Origin: Rhodococcus opacus B4 | GTDB taxonomy: Bacteria; Actinomycetota; Actinomycetes; Mycobacteriales; Mycobacteriaceae | Direction: 5' to 3' | NCBI RefSeq assembly: GCF_000010805.1 | Contig: NC_012522.1 | Span: 4,836,001 to 4,900,000 of the forward strand | Length of the DNA: 64,000 nt | Shown: positions 26,081 to 34,833 of the stretch, piece by piece | How positions within the stretch are numbered: position 1 is the stretch's first letter | Layout: each line of letters opens with the position of its first letter | The notes under the pieces: generated by a model | The model's database searches: none | Seen by the model: only the letters and a program-made list of their open reading frames with translations | What the model was told of the DNA's origin: nothing | Made by a program: the position numbers and the translations under genes

Positions 26081-27553
26081 ATGACCGTCCGTTCCGTGAA
26101 CACAGGGGCAGGGCGACTCGCCGGTGACCACACCGGCGGCGTCGCCCGCTTCCTGGGCATCCCGTACGCGGCAGCTCCGGTGGGCGAACGCCGATTCGCA
26201 CCCCCTGGCCCGGTCGAACTTTGGGCTGGGGTCAGGGACGCCACCGCGTACGGCGCGACCGCACCTCAGCCGTCGTTGCACCCCACTCAGGCGTGTCTGG
26301 CGCCGCTGGTCGGGCCGGGGTGGGTGACCGGGGACGGCAACTTCCTCAATCTCAATGTCTGGACACCCGACCCGGGCACGAGTGGGCTCCCGGTGATGGT
26401 CTACATCCACGGCGGCGGATTCATGATCGGCTCGGGTTCCGCCCCGGCTTTCGACGGCACGGCGTTCGCCCGCGACGGCGTCGTCCTGGTCACGGTCAAC
26501 TACCGCCTCGGCGCGGAGGGGTTCCTCGCACTGCCCGGCGAGGTCACCAACATCGCATTGCGCGACCAGATCGCGGCGCTGCACTGGGTCCGCGACAACG
26601 TCACCGGGTTCGGCGGGAACCCGGACGACGTCACCGTCTTCGGCGAGTCGGCCGGCGGCACGTCGGTCGCGTTCCTGCTGCACTCCCCGGCGGCCGCCGG
26701 ACTGTTCCGGCGAGCGATCGTCCAGAGCGGACACGACGAGATGGCGCGCCCGCTGGGTCTCGCCGAAGATCTCACGAAGGCACTCGCCGCCCGGCTCGGG
26801 ATCTCCCCGGCAGCGGGCGCATTCCGAGCATGCTCCGCGCCCGACCTGCTGCGCGCGCAGGGCGCTCTGCTCAGGCACGAACCCCGCCCCGACCTGCGCG
26901 ACGACAACGGTGTCGACCCCGGCCACGGTCGTGCGCTGTTCCTCCCCACCACCGGTGACGACGTCCTGCCCGACCCGGTCGGAGTCCCGAGCGCCCACGC
27001 GCGCGGCGTGGACCTGTTGATCGGCACCACGCTCGAGGAAGCCAACCTCGGCTTCGGTGCCGACGAGTTCGCCGACTTCGACGCGGACGACGCCGTCGCC
27101 GAACTGGCCGCCACCTACCCCGACGCCGAAGCGCTCCTCGCGCGACACCGTCTCCACGAACCGGCCGTCACCCCCGCGCAGGCACTCACCGCCGCCTACA
27201 CCGACTTGATGTTCCGATCACCGAGCCGCCGCACCGCGCGGCGTCACCCGGGCCCTGCCTACGTCTACGAATTCGCATGGCGATCACCACTACACGGCGC
27301 GGCACACGGCCTCGACGTCCCCTTCGTCTTCGACACCACACAGGCGTGCCGCGGCCTCCTCGGAGACGCCGCACCCGAAACCCTCACCCACGCGATGCAC
27401 CGAACCTGGGTCGACTTCGCAACCCACGGCGATCCCGGCTGGCCCCGTTACGAGGGCACTGGAAAGGCGATGTGGTTCGACGCCGACCCGCACCTCTGCG
27501 AGGACACCGCCCCCGACGACATCGGCGCCGAATACCTACCGGGCACCACCTGA
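26081..27553 (+). CDS. Type B carboxylesterase
   Basis: The 490-residue enzyme is a para-nitrobenzyl-esterase-like carboxylesterase. The oxyanion block is MVYIHGGGFMIGS, the nucleophile elbow is VFGESAGGTSVAF, and the C-terminal region contains the histidine block RSPLHGAAHGLDVPFVF. The N-terminal GGVARFLGIPYAAAPVGERRF is also typical. No signal peptide is present. The ATG lies 11 bp after the YCII gene. Substrates are likely to be short esters; nothing specific can be read. Confidence 0.9.
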   Translation: MTVRSVNTGAGRLAGDHTGGVARFLGIPYAAAPVGERRFAPPGPVELWAGVRDATAYGATAPQPSLHPTQACLAPLVGPGWVTGDGNFLNLNVWTPDPGTSGLPVMVYIHGGGFMIGSGSAPAFDGTAFARDGVVLVTVNYRLGAEGFLALPGEVTNIALRDQIAALHWVRDNVTGFGGNPDDVTVFGESAGGTSVAFLLHSPAAAGLFRRAIVQSGHDEMARPLGLAEDLTKALAARLGISPAAGAFRACSAPDLLRAQGALLRHEPRPDLRDDNGVDPGHGRALFLPTTGDDVLPDPVGVPSAHARGVDLLIGTTLEEANLGFGADEFADFDADDAVAELAATYPDAEALLARHRLHEPAVTPAQALTAAYTDLMFRSPSRRTARRHPGPAYVYEFAWRSPLHGAAHGLDVPFVFDTTQACRGLLGDAAPETLTHAMHRTWVDFATHGDPGWPRYEGTGKAMWFDADPHLCEDTAPDDIGAEYLPGTT

Positions 27554-27596
27554 GGATCCGCCGGAGATCGACGAATACGTTGCGACGGAGCCGGAT

Positions 27597-28478
27597 TCAG
27601 TCGGTGACCCTGCGGCCCAGCGCGTTCCGGCCGGCGTCGAAGCTGCGGAGCGCCGCCCCGACCGCTGCCGCGGCGGTGACCTCGAAGATCTGATCCTCGG
27701 TGTGCCCGGCGGCGGTCAGCCGGGTGACGTCGGTGTCGGTGATCGTGTACGAGGCGTCACGGACGGCGGTGACGTAGGACTGCCAGGGCTCGGGGAGCGG
27801 GCCGCCTGCCGCGGCGGCGGCGCGCAGGGGCGGGTCGGTGGTGGCAGGGGAGTTCAGCACCGATTGGCGCAGGTTGGCCGCGACGTCACCGTGGTCGGTC
27901 GTCTTCCCCTCGGCGAGAAGAAATCCCGGGAAGCGGTAGCCGAACCGGTGTAATGCTCGGGTGCCGCTGTGCAGTTGGCCCTCGCGAAGAGTGAACCCGA
28001 ACGCGTTGGCCAGCCGGTTGACGATGTTCCACACCAGGTTCACGTGCAGAGCGTCCAGGACTGCGGGTTCGGGCAGGTCGGCGATGCCGGTGGCGTCGAC
28101 GCGGTCCGGTGTCCGGTTGAGCTGGTCGAGGAACTCGCGGACGGCGCGCAGTGGCGGCCGTGCCGAGGCGGGATCGGCCGGATCGATCTCGCCCCGGCCG
28201 GCGATGCGGGTGAGCTCGGCGTGCGTGTCGATGCAGAACGGGCATCGGTACAGCTGCGCGGTGCACATCGCGAGGTATTCGCGTTCTCCGGCGGTCCAGT
28301 ACGACGGCCCGCGCATCGCGTCGGCGGTGAGGTCGAGCAGCGGGCGGGTGAGGAAGCCCGGCCGGTACAGCAGCATCTTCACGATGTCGGGACTGTCCAC
28401 GCGCGACATCGTCGACGTGAGCGTGAGGAAGAGTGTGGCGCGGCGGCGGTGGCCGTGGTCGAGAACGGACAGTCTCAT
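27597..28478 (-). CDS. AhpD-like / carboxymuconolactone decarboxylase-family protein
   Basis: The start is the ATG at 28478, overlapping the sigma-factor stop by 4 bp, giving 293 residues. The redox motif is YRCPFCIDTHAELTR, the CxxC-plus-histidine pattern of AhpD-fold peroxidases, followed by an all-helical region; a second AhpD-like half without cysteines follows (YTITDTDVTRLTAAGHTEDQIFEVTAAAAVGAAL). Coupling to an ECF sigma factor suggests a peroxide or stress function. Confidence 0.8.
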   Translation of the reverse strand: MRLSVLDHGHRRRATLFLTLTSTMSRVDSPDIVKMLLYRPGFLTRPLLDLTADAMRGPSYWTAGEREYLAMCTAQLYRCPFCIDTHAELTRIAGRGEIDPADPASARPPLRAVREFLDQLNRTPDRVDATGIADLPEPAVLDALHVNLVWNIVNRLANAFGFTLREGQLHSGTRALHRFGYRFPGFLLAEGKTTDHGDVAANLRQSVLNSPATTDPPLRAAAAAGGPLPEPWQSYVTAVRDASYTITDTDVTRLTAAGHTEDQIFEVTAAAAVGAALRSFDAGRNALGRRVTD

Positions 28479-29716
28479 CGGGACTCCTGAGCGTCGAGGT
28501 CGTGCAGACGGCCGGCGAGGAATCGTCGGTCGGCGGGGTTGGTGGCGAGCCGGTGTGCGTTCCGATACGCCTCTGCGGCCTCCGCGGCGCGGCCGAGGCG
28601 GCGCAGGAGATCTGCGCGGGCCGCGTGCAGCAGGTGGTAATTGTCGAGGCCGTCGATCCGGTCGATCAGCAGCAGACCCTCGCCCGGGGTGGTGGCCATG
28701 CCCACGGCGACCGCGTGATTGAGCGTCACCACCGGCGAGGGGGCCGCCGCGAGCAGTTCGGCGTAGAGGGCAGCGATGCCGCGCCAATCCGTCCGATCGG
28801 CCGACGCGGCCTGGGCATGGAGGGCGGCGATCGCGGCCTGCAACTGGTACGGGCCCGGTCTTCCCAGGCGCAGTGCCCGATCCAGCAGCCCGACAGCCTC
28901 GACTATTTCGGCGCGATCCCAGCGGGACCGATCCTGGTCCGCCAACAGCACCACATCACCGGCAGGGTCGTAGCGGGCGGTGCTGCGCGAGTCGTGCAGC
29001 AGCAACAGCGCGACCAGTCCGGCCGCTTCGGGCTCGTCGGGCATGAGGGCGGCGACCAGTTCGGCGAGCCGGATCGCCTCCCGGCGCAGTGTGCGGTGTT
29101 CGGGTCGGTCGGGGTCGGTGGTGTAGCCGTGGGTGAAGATCAGGTACACCACCGAGAGAACGCCGGCGAGCCGTTCGGGCAGCAGATGGTCGGCCGGGAC
29201 GTCCAGGCTGATGCCGGCGTCGCGGATCTTCCGTTTCGCCCGCACCAGGCGTTGCGCCAGTGTCGGTTCGCCGACGAGGAACAGCCGGGCGATCTCCCCG
29301 GCGGTCAGCCCCGCCACGGCCTGCAGAGTGAGCGCGACCCGTGCGTCCTCCGACAGGGCGGGGTGGCAGCACGTGAATATCAAGCTCAGTCGCTCGTCGC
29401 CCGTTTCGAGAAGGCTGCTCTCGCCGAGTTTCGTCATCGTCGTCACCGCCTCGGGCTGCGCACCGAGCTGCGCGAGTTTGTCCCGTCCGACCCGCGCGCG
29501 CCGAAGCCGGTCGACGGCGCAATTGCGGCCCGCGGTCAGCAACCAGGCCACCGGGTCGTCCGGCGCCGTGTCACCCCATTTGCGCAGCGCGAGTGCGCAC
29601 GCGTCCTGGAGCGCGTCCTCCGCGAGTTCGAAGTCGCCGAGTGCGCGGATCAGGGCCGCGAGCATCAGGGTCCGGTGCTCGCGGTAGACGCGCTGCAGGA
29701 TCGCCGCCGAACTCAT
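28475..29716 (-). CDS. ECF sigma factor with long TPR-like C-terminal extension (ECF42-like)
   Basis: The 413-residue protein has sigma2 (LIRALGDFELAEDALQDACALALRKW, then PVAWLLTAGRNCAVDRLRR) and sigma4 (LTAGEIARLFLVGEPTLAQRLVRAKRKIR) regions, then some 220 residues of helical, TPR-like extension ending RAEAAEAYRNAHRLATNPADRRFLAGRL. This architecture with a coupled YCII/DGPF gene is that of the ECF42 group, in which the extension controls activity and no anti-sigma factor is needed. Start and stop each overlap neighbours by 4 bp. Confidence 0.9.
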   Translation of the reverse strand: MSSAAILQRVYREHRTLMLAALIRALGDFELAEDALQDACALALRKWGDTAPDDPVAWLLTAGRNCAVDRLRRARVGRDKLAQLGAQPEAVTTMTKLGESSLLETGDERLSLIFTCCHPALSEDARVALTLQAVAGLTAGEIARLFLVGEPTLAQRLVRAKRKIRDAGISLDVPADHLLPERLAGVLSVVYLIFTHGYTTDPDRPEHRTLRREAIRLAELVAALMPDEPEAAGLVALLLLHDSRSTARYDPAGDVVLLADQDRSRWDRAEIVEAVGLLDRALRLGRPGPYQLQAAIAALHAQAASADRTDWRGIAALYAELLAAAPSPVVTLNHAVAVGMATTPGEGLLLIDRIDGLDNYHLLHAARADLLRRLGRAAEAAEAYRNAHRLATNPADRRFLAGRLHDLDAQESR

Positions 29717-30066
29717 TTTTCGTTCGCCGCCCCGACGATCGGCCGCACCTCGATCGAACCCTGCTCCGCCATCGGGCACAGCGCGGCCAGTTCCAGGGCC
29801 TCGTCCAGGTTGCGGCAGTCGAGGATGTAGGCCCCGCCGAGGTGCTCGTGGGTTTCGACGAAGGGTCCGTCCGTGATCAGCGTCCGGCCGTCCCGGACAC
29901 TGACGGTGGTGGCGGTGTGCTCGGGGTGCAGCGGGTGCCCGCCGACGAACACGCCCCGGCGGCGGCACTCGTCGGCGAACGCATTCACCCTGGCCATGGC
30001 CCCGGGAAACTCCGGGTCGTCCGGGTCGGGCCGCTCACAGTTGTAGATCAGCAGCATGTACTGCAC
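29713..30066 (-). CDS. YCII-related (DGPF-domain) protein
   Basis: I choose the GTG at 30066 (VQYMLLIYN...), just after GGAGGAG, giving 117 residues; the family normally begins with a similar KYMLLIY segment. The hallmark LITDGPFVETHEHLGGAYILDCRNLDEALELA is intact. It is the first gene of a three-gene operon with the ECF sigma factor and AhpD-like gene, all joined by ATGA overlaps, as is usual for DGPF genes linked to ECF42 sigma factors. Confidence 0.87.
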   Translation of the reverse strand: MQYMLLIYNCERPDPDDPEFPGAMARVNAFADECRRRGVFVGGHPLHPEHTATTVSVRDGRTLITDGPFVETHEHLGGAYILDCRNLDEALELAALCPMAEQGSIEVRPIVGAANEK

Positions 30067-30212
30067 AGCTCCTCCAATCACCACTGTCACGATGTCTCGA
30101 AGAAATGACGAACGGACCGACCGGATCTCGACACGACCGGGCGACGGAATACGGTCGCCGCCTCTTCGTTGTCACGTCATTGTCCCAGGGACACGGATCG
30201 GCAGGCCCTCCG

Positions 30213-31481
30213 TTATCCGCGGTCGATGTTCCGACCGTTGCGGAGGAGGACCCGAACGGCCACTGCGCTGCCGGTGAGGAGAGCTCCCACGGCACACCAC
30301 GGTGCGGCGAGGGGCCACCCGGTGGACGGTACGGCGTCGACCAGGGCGCCGAGGGCAACGGATCCGAGCAGGACCGCGGCTCCACCGACGGAGGCGAACA
30401 GGCCGTAATACGTTCCGAGCCGGCGACCGGAGGCCATGCGGGCAATCGCATCTCGTGCGACCGGCATGGCGATCATCTGGCCGAGCGCGAGCAGGAGTAC
30501 GAAGCCGGCGAGTGGTATCAGTCCGGGTAACCCGCGGGGTTGGACGGGGACGGCGAGGGCCATGACGCCGAAACCGACGGCCATGACGGCGAGACCGAGG
30601 GGAAGGGCGGCGTGGGTGTTCGCCCGCCTCGTGACAGGCAGTTGTGCGGCGACGACGAACATCGACGACAGGGCGAAGAACCAGCCGAGCGGGGACTGCG
30701 AGCCCCAGACCCGCTCCACCGCCAGCGGCAGCAGCAGGTACAGCTGGTTGTACGCGACCAACTGCGTGCTCATCACCGCGGCGAAGAGGAGGAACCGCCT
30801 GTTCCCGAGTATTTCCCACCAGCCCTCGCACCAGCTGTCGGTGGCGTGGGAGCCCGGCCCGGACGGCAGCCACCGTACGTGCGCGAGCAGGATGGCGACG
30901 AATACCCCGGCCGCGGCGAGGCACGCGGCCGAGAAGTCGGCGAGCAGCAGTACCGATCCGACGAGCGGACCGGCGAACGACCCGATCTGCCCGCACACGT
31001 TGAACAGCGCGAACGCGTCCACCCGGGACCGTCCCCCGTCGTCGGTTCCGCCCGCAGCCGTGGCGAGCGCCGCTTCGACAGCGGGCGAGAACAGGGCGCC
31101 CGCGAACCCGGTCAGGATGGTCGCGACCACGATCCCGGAGACCGACGTGAACAATGCGAACCCGGCGAAACCGAGGATGCGGCAGACGCAGCCCGACAGC
31201 ACAACCGGTTTGACACCCCAGCGGTCGGCGAGCGAACCGCCGACGAAGAACAGTCCCTGCTGCGAGAAGGTGCGCAGACCGAGCACGGCGCCGACGAATG
31301 CCGCTCGCAGACCGAGATCCTCGGACAGATGCACCGACAGATAGGGCAGCACCATGAAGAAGCCGACGTTGAATGCGAGTTGGGTGAGGACGAGCAGCCG
31401 GACCTCGGGGGTCGCCGCGGCCAGACTGCGCAGCAGCGACCATCGGCCCACGAAACGACCACGGGTGTCCGTCTCCGTCAC
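30213..31481 (-). CDS. MFS transporter linked to siderophore uptake genes
   Basis: The 422-residue protein has twelve predicted membrane helices; after helix 2 the motif A region reads GGSLADRWGVKPV. It starts with GTG 13 bp after the ABC ATPase stop and so is the last gene of an iron-transport operon. Its position suggests siderophore export or movement of a siderophore or its breakdown product; no siderophore synthesis gene is present nearby, so the direction is uncertain. Confidence 0.8.
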   Translation of the reverse strand: MTETDTRGRFVGRWSLLRSLAAATPEVRLLVLTQLAFNVGFFMVLPYLSVHLSEDLGLRAAFVGAVLGLRTFSQQGLFFVGGSLADRWGVKPVVLSGCVCRILGFAGFALFTSVSGIVVATILTGFAGALFSPAVEAALATAAGGTDDGGRSRVDAFALFNVCGQIGSFAGPLVGSVLLLADFSAACLAAAGVFVAILLAHVRWLPSGPGSHATDSWCEGWWEILGNRRFLLFAAVMSTQLVAYNQLYLLLPLAVERVWGSQSPLGWFFALSSMFVVAAQLPVTRRANTHAALPLGLAVMAVGFGVMALAVPVQPRGLPGLIPLAGFVLLLALGQMIAMPVARDAIARMASGRRLGTYYGLFASVGGAAVLLGSVALGALVDAVPSTGWPLAAPWCAVGALLTGSAVAVRVLLRNGRNIDRG

Positions 31482-31494
31482 GAGTCGAGGTTCC

Positions 31495-32280
31495 TCAGTG
31501 GACGGGGACGGGAACCGGTCCCGGCTCGAACAGGATGGACAACCGACCCTTCACCTCGTCGACGAGTACCTCGGCGCGGACGTTGTACACCTGGGCGATC
31601 AGGTCCGACGTCAGCACCTCGGCCGGGGTTCCGCCGGCCACCACGCGACCGTCTTTCAGCACGATGACGGTGTCGCAGAACATGGCGGCGAGGTTGAGGT
31701 CGTGCAGGGCGATCACGCTGGTGACCGGCAACCGCGTGACGAGTGAGAGCAACTCCAGTTGGTGGTGGATGTCGAGGTGATTGGTCGGCTCGTCGAGGAG
31801 CAGCTCGCGCGGTTGTTGAGCCAGGGCACGGGCGATCTGCACTCGTTGTTTCTCGCCGCCGGACAGTCTGTGCCAGAGCCGATCCGCCTTCGCCGTGAGA
31901 CCGGTGTGCTCGAGCGCGTCGGTGACGGCGGCGTCGTCGGCGGCCGGGTTGCCGCCGAACGTCCCGCGGTGCGGGATCCGTCCGAGTCGCACCACGTCGC
32001 GCACACTGATGTCGACATCGGTGTCGGCATGCTGACTCACCACGGCGACAGCTCGCGCAATGTCCTTGCGACGCACGGTGGTGAGGTCGTCGCCGTCGAG
32101 TGTCACGACACCGGAGGTGGGGCGGACGACGCCGTTCAGCAGCCGCAGCAGAGACGACTTGCCGGATCCGTTGGGTCCGAGCAGACCCACGGTCGCACCC
32201 TGTTCCGGTGTGACGGTGACACCGTCGACGACGAGTGCACCTCCACGGTTCCACGTGACGTCGTCTGCGTGGAGTGTCAC
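31495..32280 (-). CDS. ABC transporter ATP-binding protein, iron-siderophore type (FecE/FepC)
   Basis: The 261-residue ATPase has Walker A GLLGPNGSGKSS, signature LSGGEKQRVQIA, Walker B ELLLDEPTNHLD and switch histidine in IALHDLNLA. It begins with a GTG overlapping the permease stop by 4 bp. The sequence and operon mates place it in the FecCD-BtuC class that powers import of Fe3+-siderophores. Confidence 0.92.
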   Translation of the reverse strand: MTLHADDVTWNRGGALVVDGVTVTPEQGATVGLLGPNGSGKSSLLRLLNGVVRPTSGVVTLDGDDLTTVRRKDIARAVAVVSQHADTDVDISVRDVVRLGRIPHRGTFGGNPAADDAAVTDALEHTGLTAKADRLWHRLSGGEKQRVQIARALAQQPRELLLDEPTNHLDIHHQLELLSLVTRLPVTSVIALHDLNLAAMFCDTVIVLKDGRVVAGGTPAEVLTSDLIAQVYNVRAEVLVDEVKGRLSILFEPGPVPVPVH

Positions 32281-33284
32281 TGGGCTCTCCTTCGCCGGGA
32301 CAGAATGACGATGAACGCGGGAACGCCGACGAGGGCGGTGCCGACACCCACCGGAAGCGGGGTGGGTGCGAACGCGACCCGGGAGACGGCGTCCACCCAC
32401 ACCATGAAGACGGCACCCATCACCGCGGTCGCCGGGATCAGGCGACTGTGTGTGGGGCCCACGAGGAATCGTGCGGCGTGGGGGAGGACGAGCCCGACGA
32501 AGCCGATCGCCCCGGCGACGCTGACGAGGGTCGCCGTGATGATCGCCGTGACCACGAGGAGCAGGAGTCGGACCTTGCCTACGGCGATGCCGAGCGACGC
32601 CGCCACCTCGTCGCCGAAGGAGAAGGCGTCGAGGACGTACGCGTAGCGCAGGCACAGGGCGGTGCCGGCGAACACGATGATCGCGCACAGGGTGACGTCG
32701 TCCCAGCGGACGCCCTCGAGGGAGCCGAGCAGCCAGAACATCACGCCGCGGGTCTCGTCGGAGTCGGCGAAGGCGAAGATCACGAACGACGTGAGCGCCG
32801 AGAACAATTGGGTGCTCGCGACGCCCGCGAGGATGACACGGTCGTTGTTGCCGCCGGAGAGGTGGGCGAGCAGCAACACCAGCCCGAACGCGACCAGTGC
32901 GCCGATGAACGCGCCGCCGGACAGTCCGAGCGCTGCGCCGCCGACCCCGAGCACGCCCACCACCACCGCGCCGGTCGACGCACCCGACGAGATCCCCAGG
33001 ACGAACGGGTCGGCGAGCGGGTTGCGCAGCAGTGATTGCATGATGACGCCGCAGAGTCCGAGTCCGGCGCCGCACGCGGCGGCGACCAGTGCCCGGGGCA
33101 GGCGTTCCTCCCACACGATCGCGTTCTTCGACAGCCGCACCGGGATATCCGCGAGTCCCAGGTGATTGAGCAGCACGTCGCGAACGTTGACCAGTGAGAC
33201 ATCCGCCGGGCCGAGGGTGACCGCGACGAGAATCGACAGTCCGAGCGCGACGACGCCGCCGGCCGCGATCAGCGTCCCGAACAC
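32277..33284 (-). CDS. ABC transporter permease, FecCD/BtuC family
   Basis: The 335-residue permease has about ten membrane helices and the family signature GAGLGLCGVIMQSLLRNPLADPFVLGISSGAS. The GTG at 33284 is the only good start seen; the frame remains open toward the upstream stop and includes a basic segment, so translation could begin slightly earlier. Only one permease gene is present, so it probably works as a homodimer. Confidence 0.9.
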   Translation of the reverse strand: MFGTLIAAGGVVALGLSILVAVTLGPADVSLVNVRDVLLNHLGLADIPVRLSKNAIVWEERLPRALVAAACGAGLGLCGVIMQSLLRNPLADPFVLGISSGASTGAVVVGVLGVGGAALGLSGGAFIGALVAFGLVLLLAHLSGGNNDRVILAGVASTQLFSALTSFVIFAFADSDETRGVMFWLLGSLEGVRWDDVTLCAIIVFAGTALCLRYAYVLDAFSFGDEVAASLGIAVGKVRLLLLVVTAIITATLVSVAGAIGFVGLVLPHAARFLVGPTHSRLIPATAVMGAVFMVWVDAVSRVAFAPTPLPVGVGTALVGVPAFIVILSRRRRAQ

Positions 33285-33340
33285 CCACCGCCGCCGAACC
33301 GGTGCGGGGACACCGGTCTCGGCGTGGTCGAGGGTCGCAG

Positions 33341-34399
33341 TCAGGACGGAACCTTCTGGTCGCGAAGGCCGGCAGCGACCTTCTCGAGGCCGTCGACGGC
33401 GCGGATCGACGGGTTCATCTCGGCGCCGTGCAGCGCGATGTACCGCTTGTCGCGCACCGCATCGAGGTTCTGCGTCACCGGGTCGGATTCGAGGAAGGCG
33501 ATCTTGTCCGCCAGCAGGTCGCCGGGGAAGCGGTTGCGGAGCAGGTCGCCGAGGATCAGGACGTCCGGGTTCCGTTCCACCACGATCTCCCAGCCCACGG
33601 GCGACCAGTCGTCGGTGAGGTCGGAGAACACATTGGTGGCGCCGACCGACTTGGCGAGCAGGCTCGCGGACCCCAGGCCGCCGGCCACGTACGGACTCTT
33701 GGTGTCGGCGAACCAGAAGGCTGTCGACACATTCGACTTCTCGATCGACCGCAGAGCCGCGGCTTCTCGTTCCTTCAGTTCCGCGATCAGCTGGGTTCCC
33801 CGCTCGGTCACGTCGAACACCGACGCGAGTTCACCGATTTCCTGGTACAGCGCGTCCATCGTCAGCGGATTCGTGCGCTTGCCGCCACCGTTGATGCTGA
33901 CTCCGTTGTCACAGTCGGTGGGAGACAGGTACGACTCGACTCCGGTCTCGGCGAACCGAGAGCGCTCCGCCACACCGCCCTGCTCGAAGTGCCGGCCGAA
34001 CGAGGCCGTCACGAAGTCCGGATCGGCGTCCAGGACCACCTCGTACGTCGGGGCGTTGTCCGCGAGCCGCGGCACCGTCGCGTTGGCCGCCGCGAGGTTC
34101 TCGCGGATCGGGTCCGTCCACGACGCCGTGCCCACCAGCCGGTCGGCGAGGCCGAGGGACAGCAGGATCTCGGTCGACCCCTGGTCCAGTGACACCACCC
34201 GCTGCGGCGCGGCGTCGACGGTGACCTGCTGCCCGCAGTTGTCGAGGACGAGGGGGTAGCTCGTGCTGCCCTCGCCGGCCGAGGCGGCGCCGGAGTCGTC
34301 GACGGTTTCGGATTGCCCACAGGCGGCCAGGGTGCTCGCCAGTACTGCTGTGATGGCCACGAGGCCGATTCGGCCCACGGATGTTCTCACGCTCGTCAT
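33341..34399 (-). CDS. Iron-siderophore substrate-binding lipoprotein
   Basis: The 352-residue protein has a signal peptide with lipobox LAAC (Cys27) and a periplasmic-binding fold of the TroA/FhuD class (QRVVSLDQGSTEILLSLGLADRLVG and DVLILGDLL). It would present an iron complex to the permease. It is the first gene of the operon; an IdeR-like box lies about 108 bp upstream, as expected for iron-repressed uptake. Confidence 0.9.
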   Translation of the reverse strand: MTSVRTSVGRIGLVAITAVLASTLAACGQSETVDDSGAASAGEGSTSYPLVLDNCGQQVTVDAAPQRVVSLDQGSTEILLSLGLADRLVGTASWTDPIRENLAAANATVPRLADNAPTYEVVLDADPDFVTASFGRHFEQGGVAERSRFAETGVESYLSPTDCDNGVSINGGGKRTNPLTMDALYQEIGELASVFDVTERGTQLIAELKEREAAALRSIEKSNVSTAFWFADTKSPYVAGGLGSASLLAKSVGATNVFSDLTDDWSPVGWEIVVERNPDVLILGDLLRNRFPGDLLADKIAFLESDPVTQNLDAVRDKRYIALHGAEMNPSIRAVDGLEKVAAGLRDQKVPS

Positions 34400-34506
34400 G
34401 CTTTCTGCTCGTCCAGGATCGGCGCCCCACCCGGGCGTCGATCCCGGCTGTCGAACGAAAAAGAGCGATCAGCACGTGCACGCGAGGAAGCGCGTGAACC
34501 TTATCA

Positions 34507-34525
34507 TGAAGTAAACCTAACCTAA
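34507..34525. promoter_or_regulatory. IdeR/DmdR-type iron box
   Basis: On the minus strand the 19-mer reads TTAGGTTAGGTTTACTTCA, which matches the left half of the actinobacterial iron-box consensus TTAGGTTAGGCTAACCTAA exactly and the right half in part. It is upstream of the siderophore-binding protein gene, so iron-bound IdeR should repress the import operon. Confidence 0.7.
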
Positions 34526-34544
34526 TCTCTTGGTGTAAGTTCGA

Positions 34545-34634
34545 CTTGCACTCTTCGATATCGGTGAGTCCCGGAAGAACGCCGGGCCGCTTGCACTCTT
34601 CGATATCGGTGAGTCCCGGAAGAACGCCGGGCCG
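34545..34634. repeat. Perfect 45-bp tandem duplication in a 434-bp intergenic region
   Basis: Two identical 45-bp copies, 34545-34589 and 34590-34634, lie head to tail. Each contains the palindrome CGATATCG and the inverted repeat CCCGG-N7-CCGGG. They sit between the iron-box promoter (minus) and the SOD-like gene (plus). The unit is 15 codons long, but no credible gene runs through it. The remaining 199 bp up to the SOD-like start show nothing I can name. Confidence 0.85.
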
Positions 34635-34833
34635 GCGGGACGTTCGCCAGGTCGATCACGCCGGCAACGGTGCGTGATGTTCCGAGAATGGTTGCAGTGG
34701 AAGGGGTTTAGTTCCGGGAGTCGGTGCTCGGACCCGAGGCCGGCAGGCTCCGCGTCGGTACCGCCGCCACTTCTGCGCAGCACCGGTGTCGAGGGCGGAT
34801 TCGGTGGTCCGCTCCGCGGGTACGCGGGAAGTC

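Noticed and set aside
34545..34634. CRISPR array
   Set aside because: There are only two copies, directly abutting with no spacer, and no cas genes in the window.
34517..34783. Small protein reading through the 45-bp tandem repeat on the minus strand
   Set aside because: It has no ribosome site, overlaps the iron box and promoter region, and its repeated peptide is a by-product of the 45-bp (15-codon) unit.
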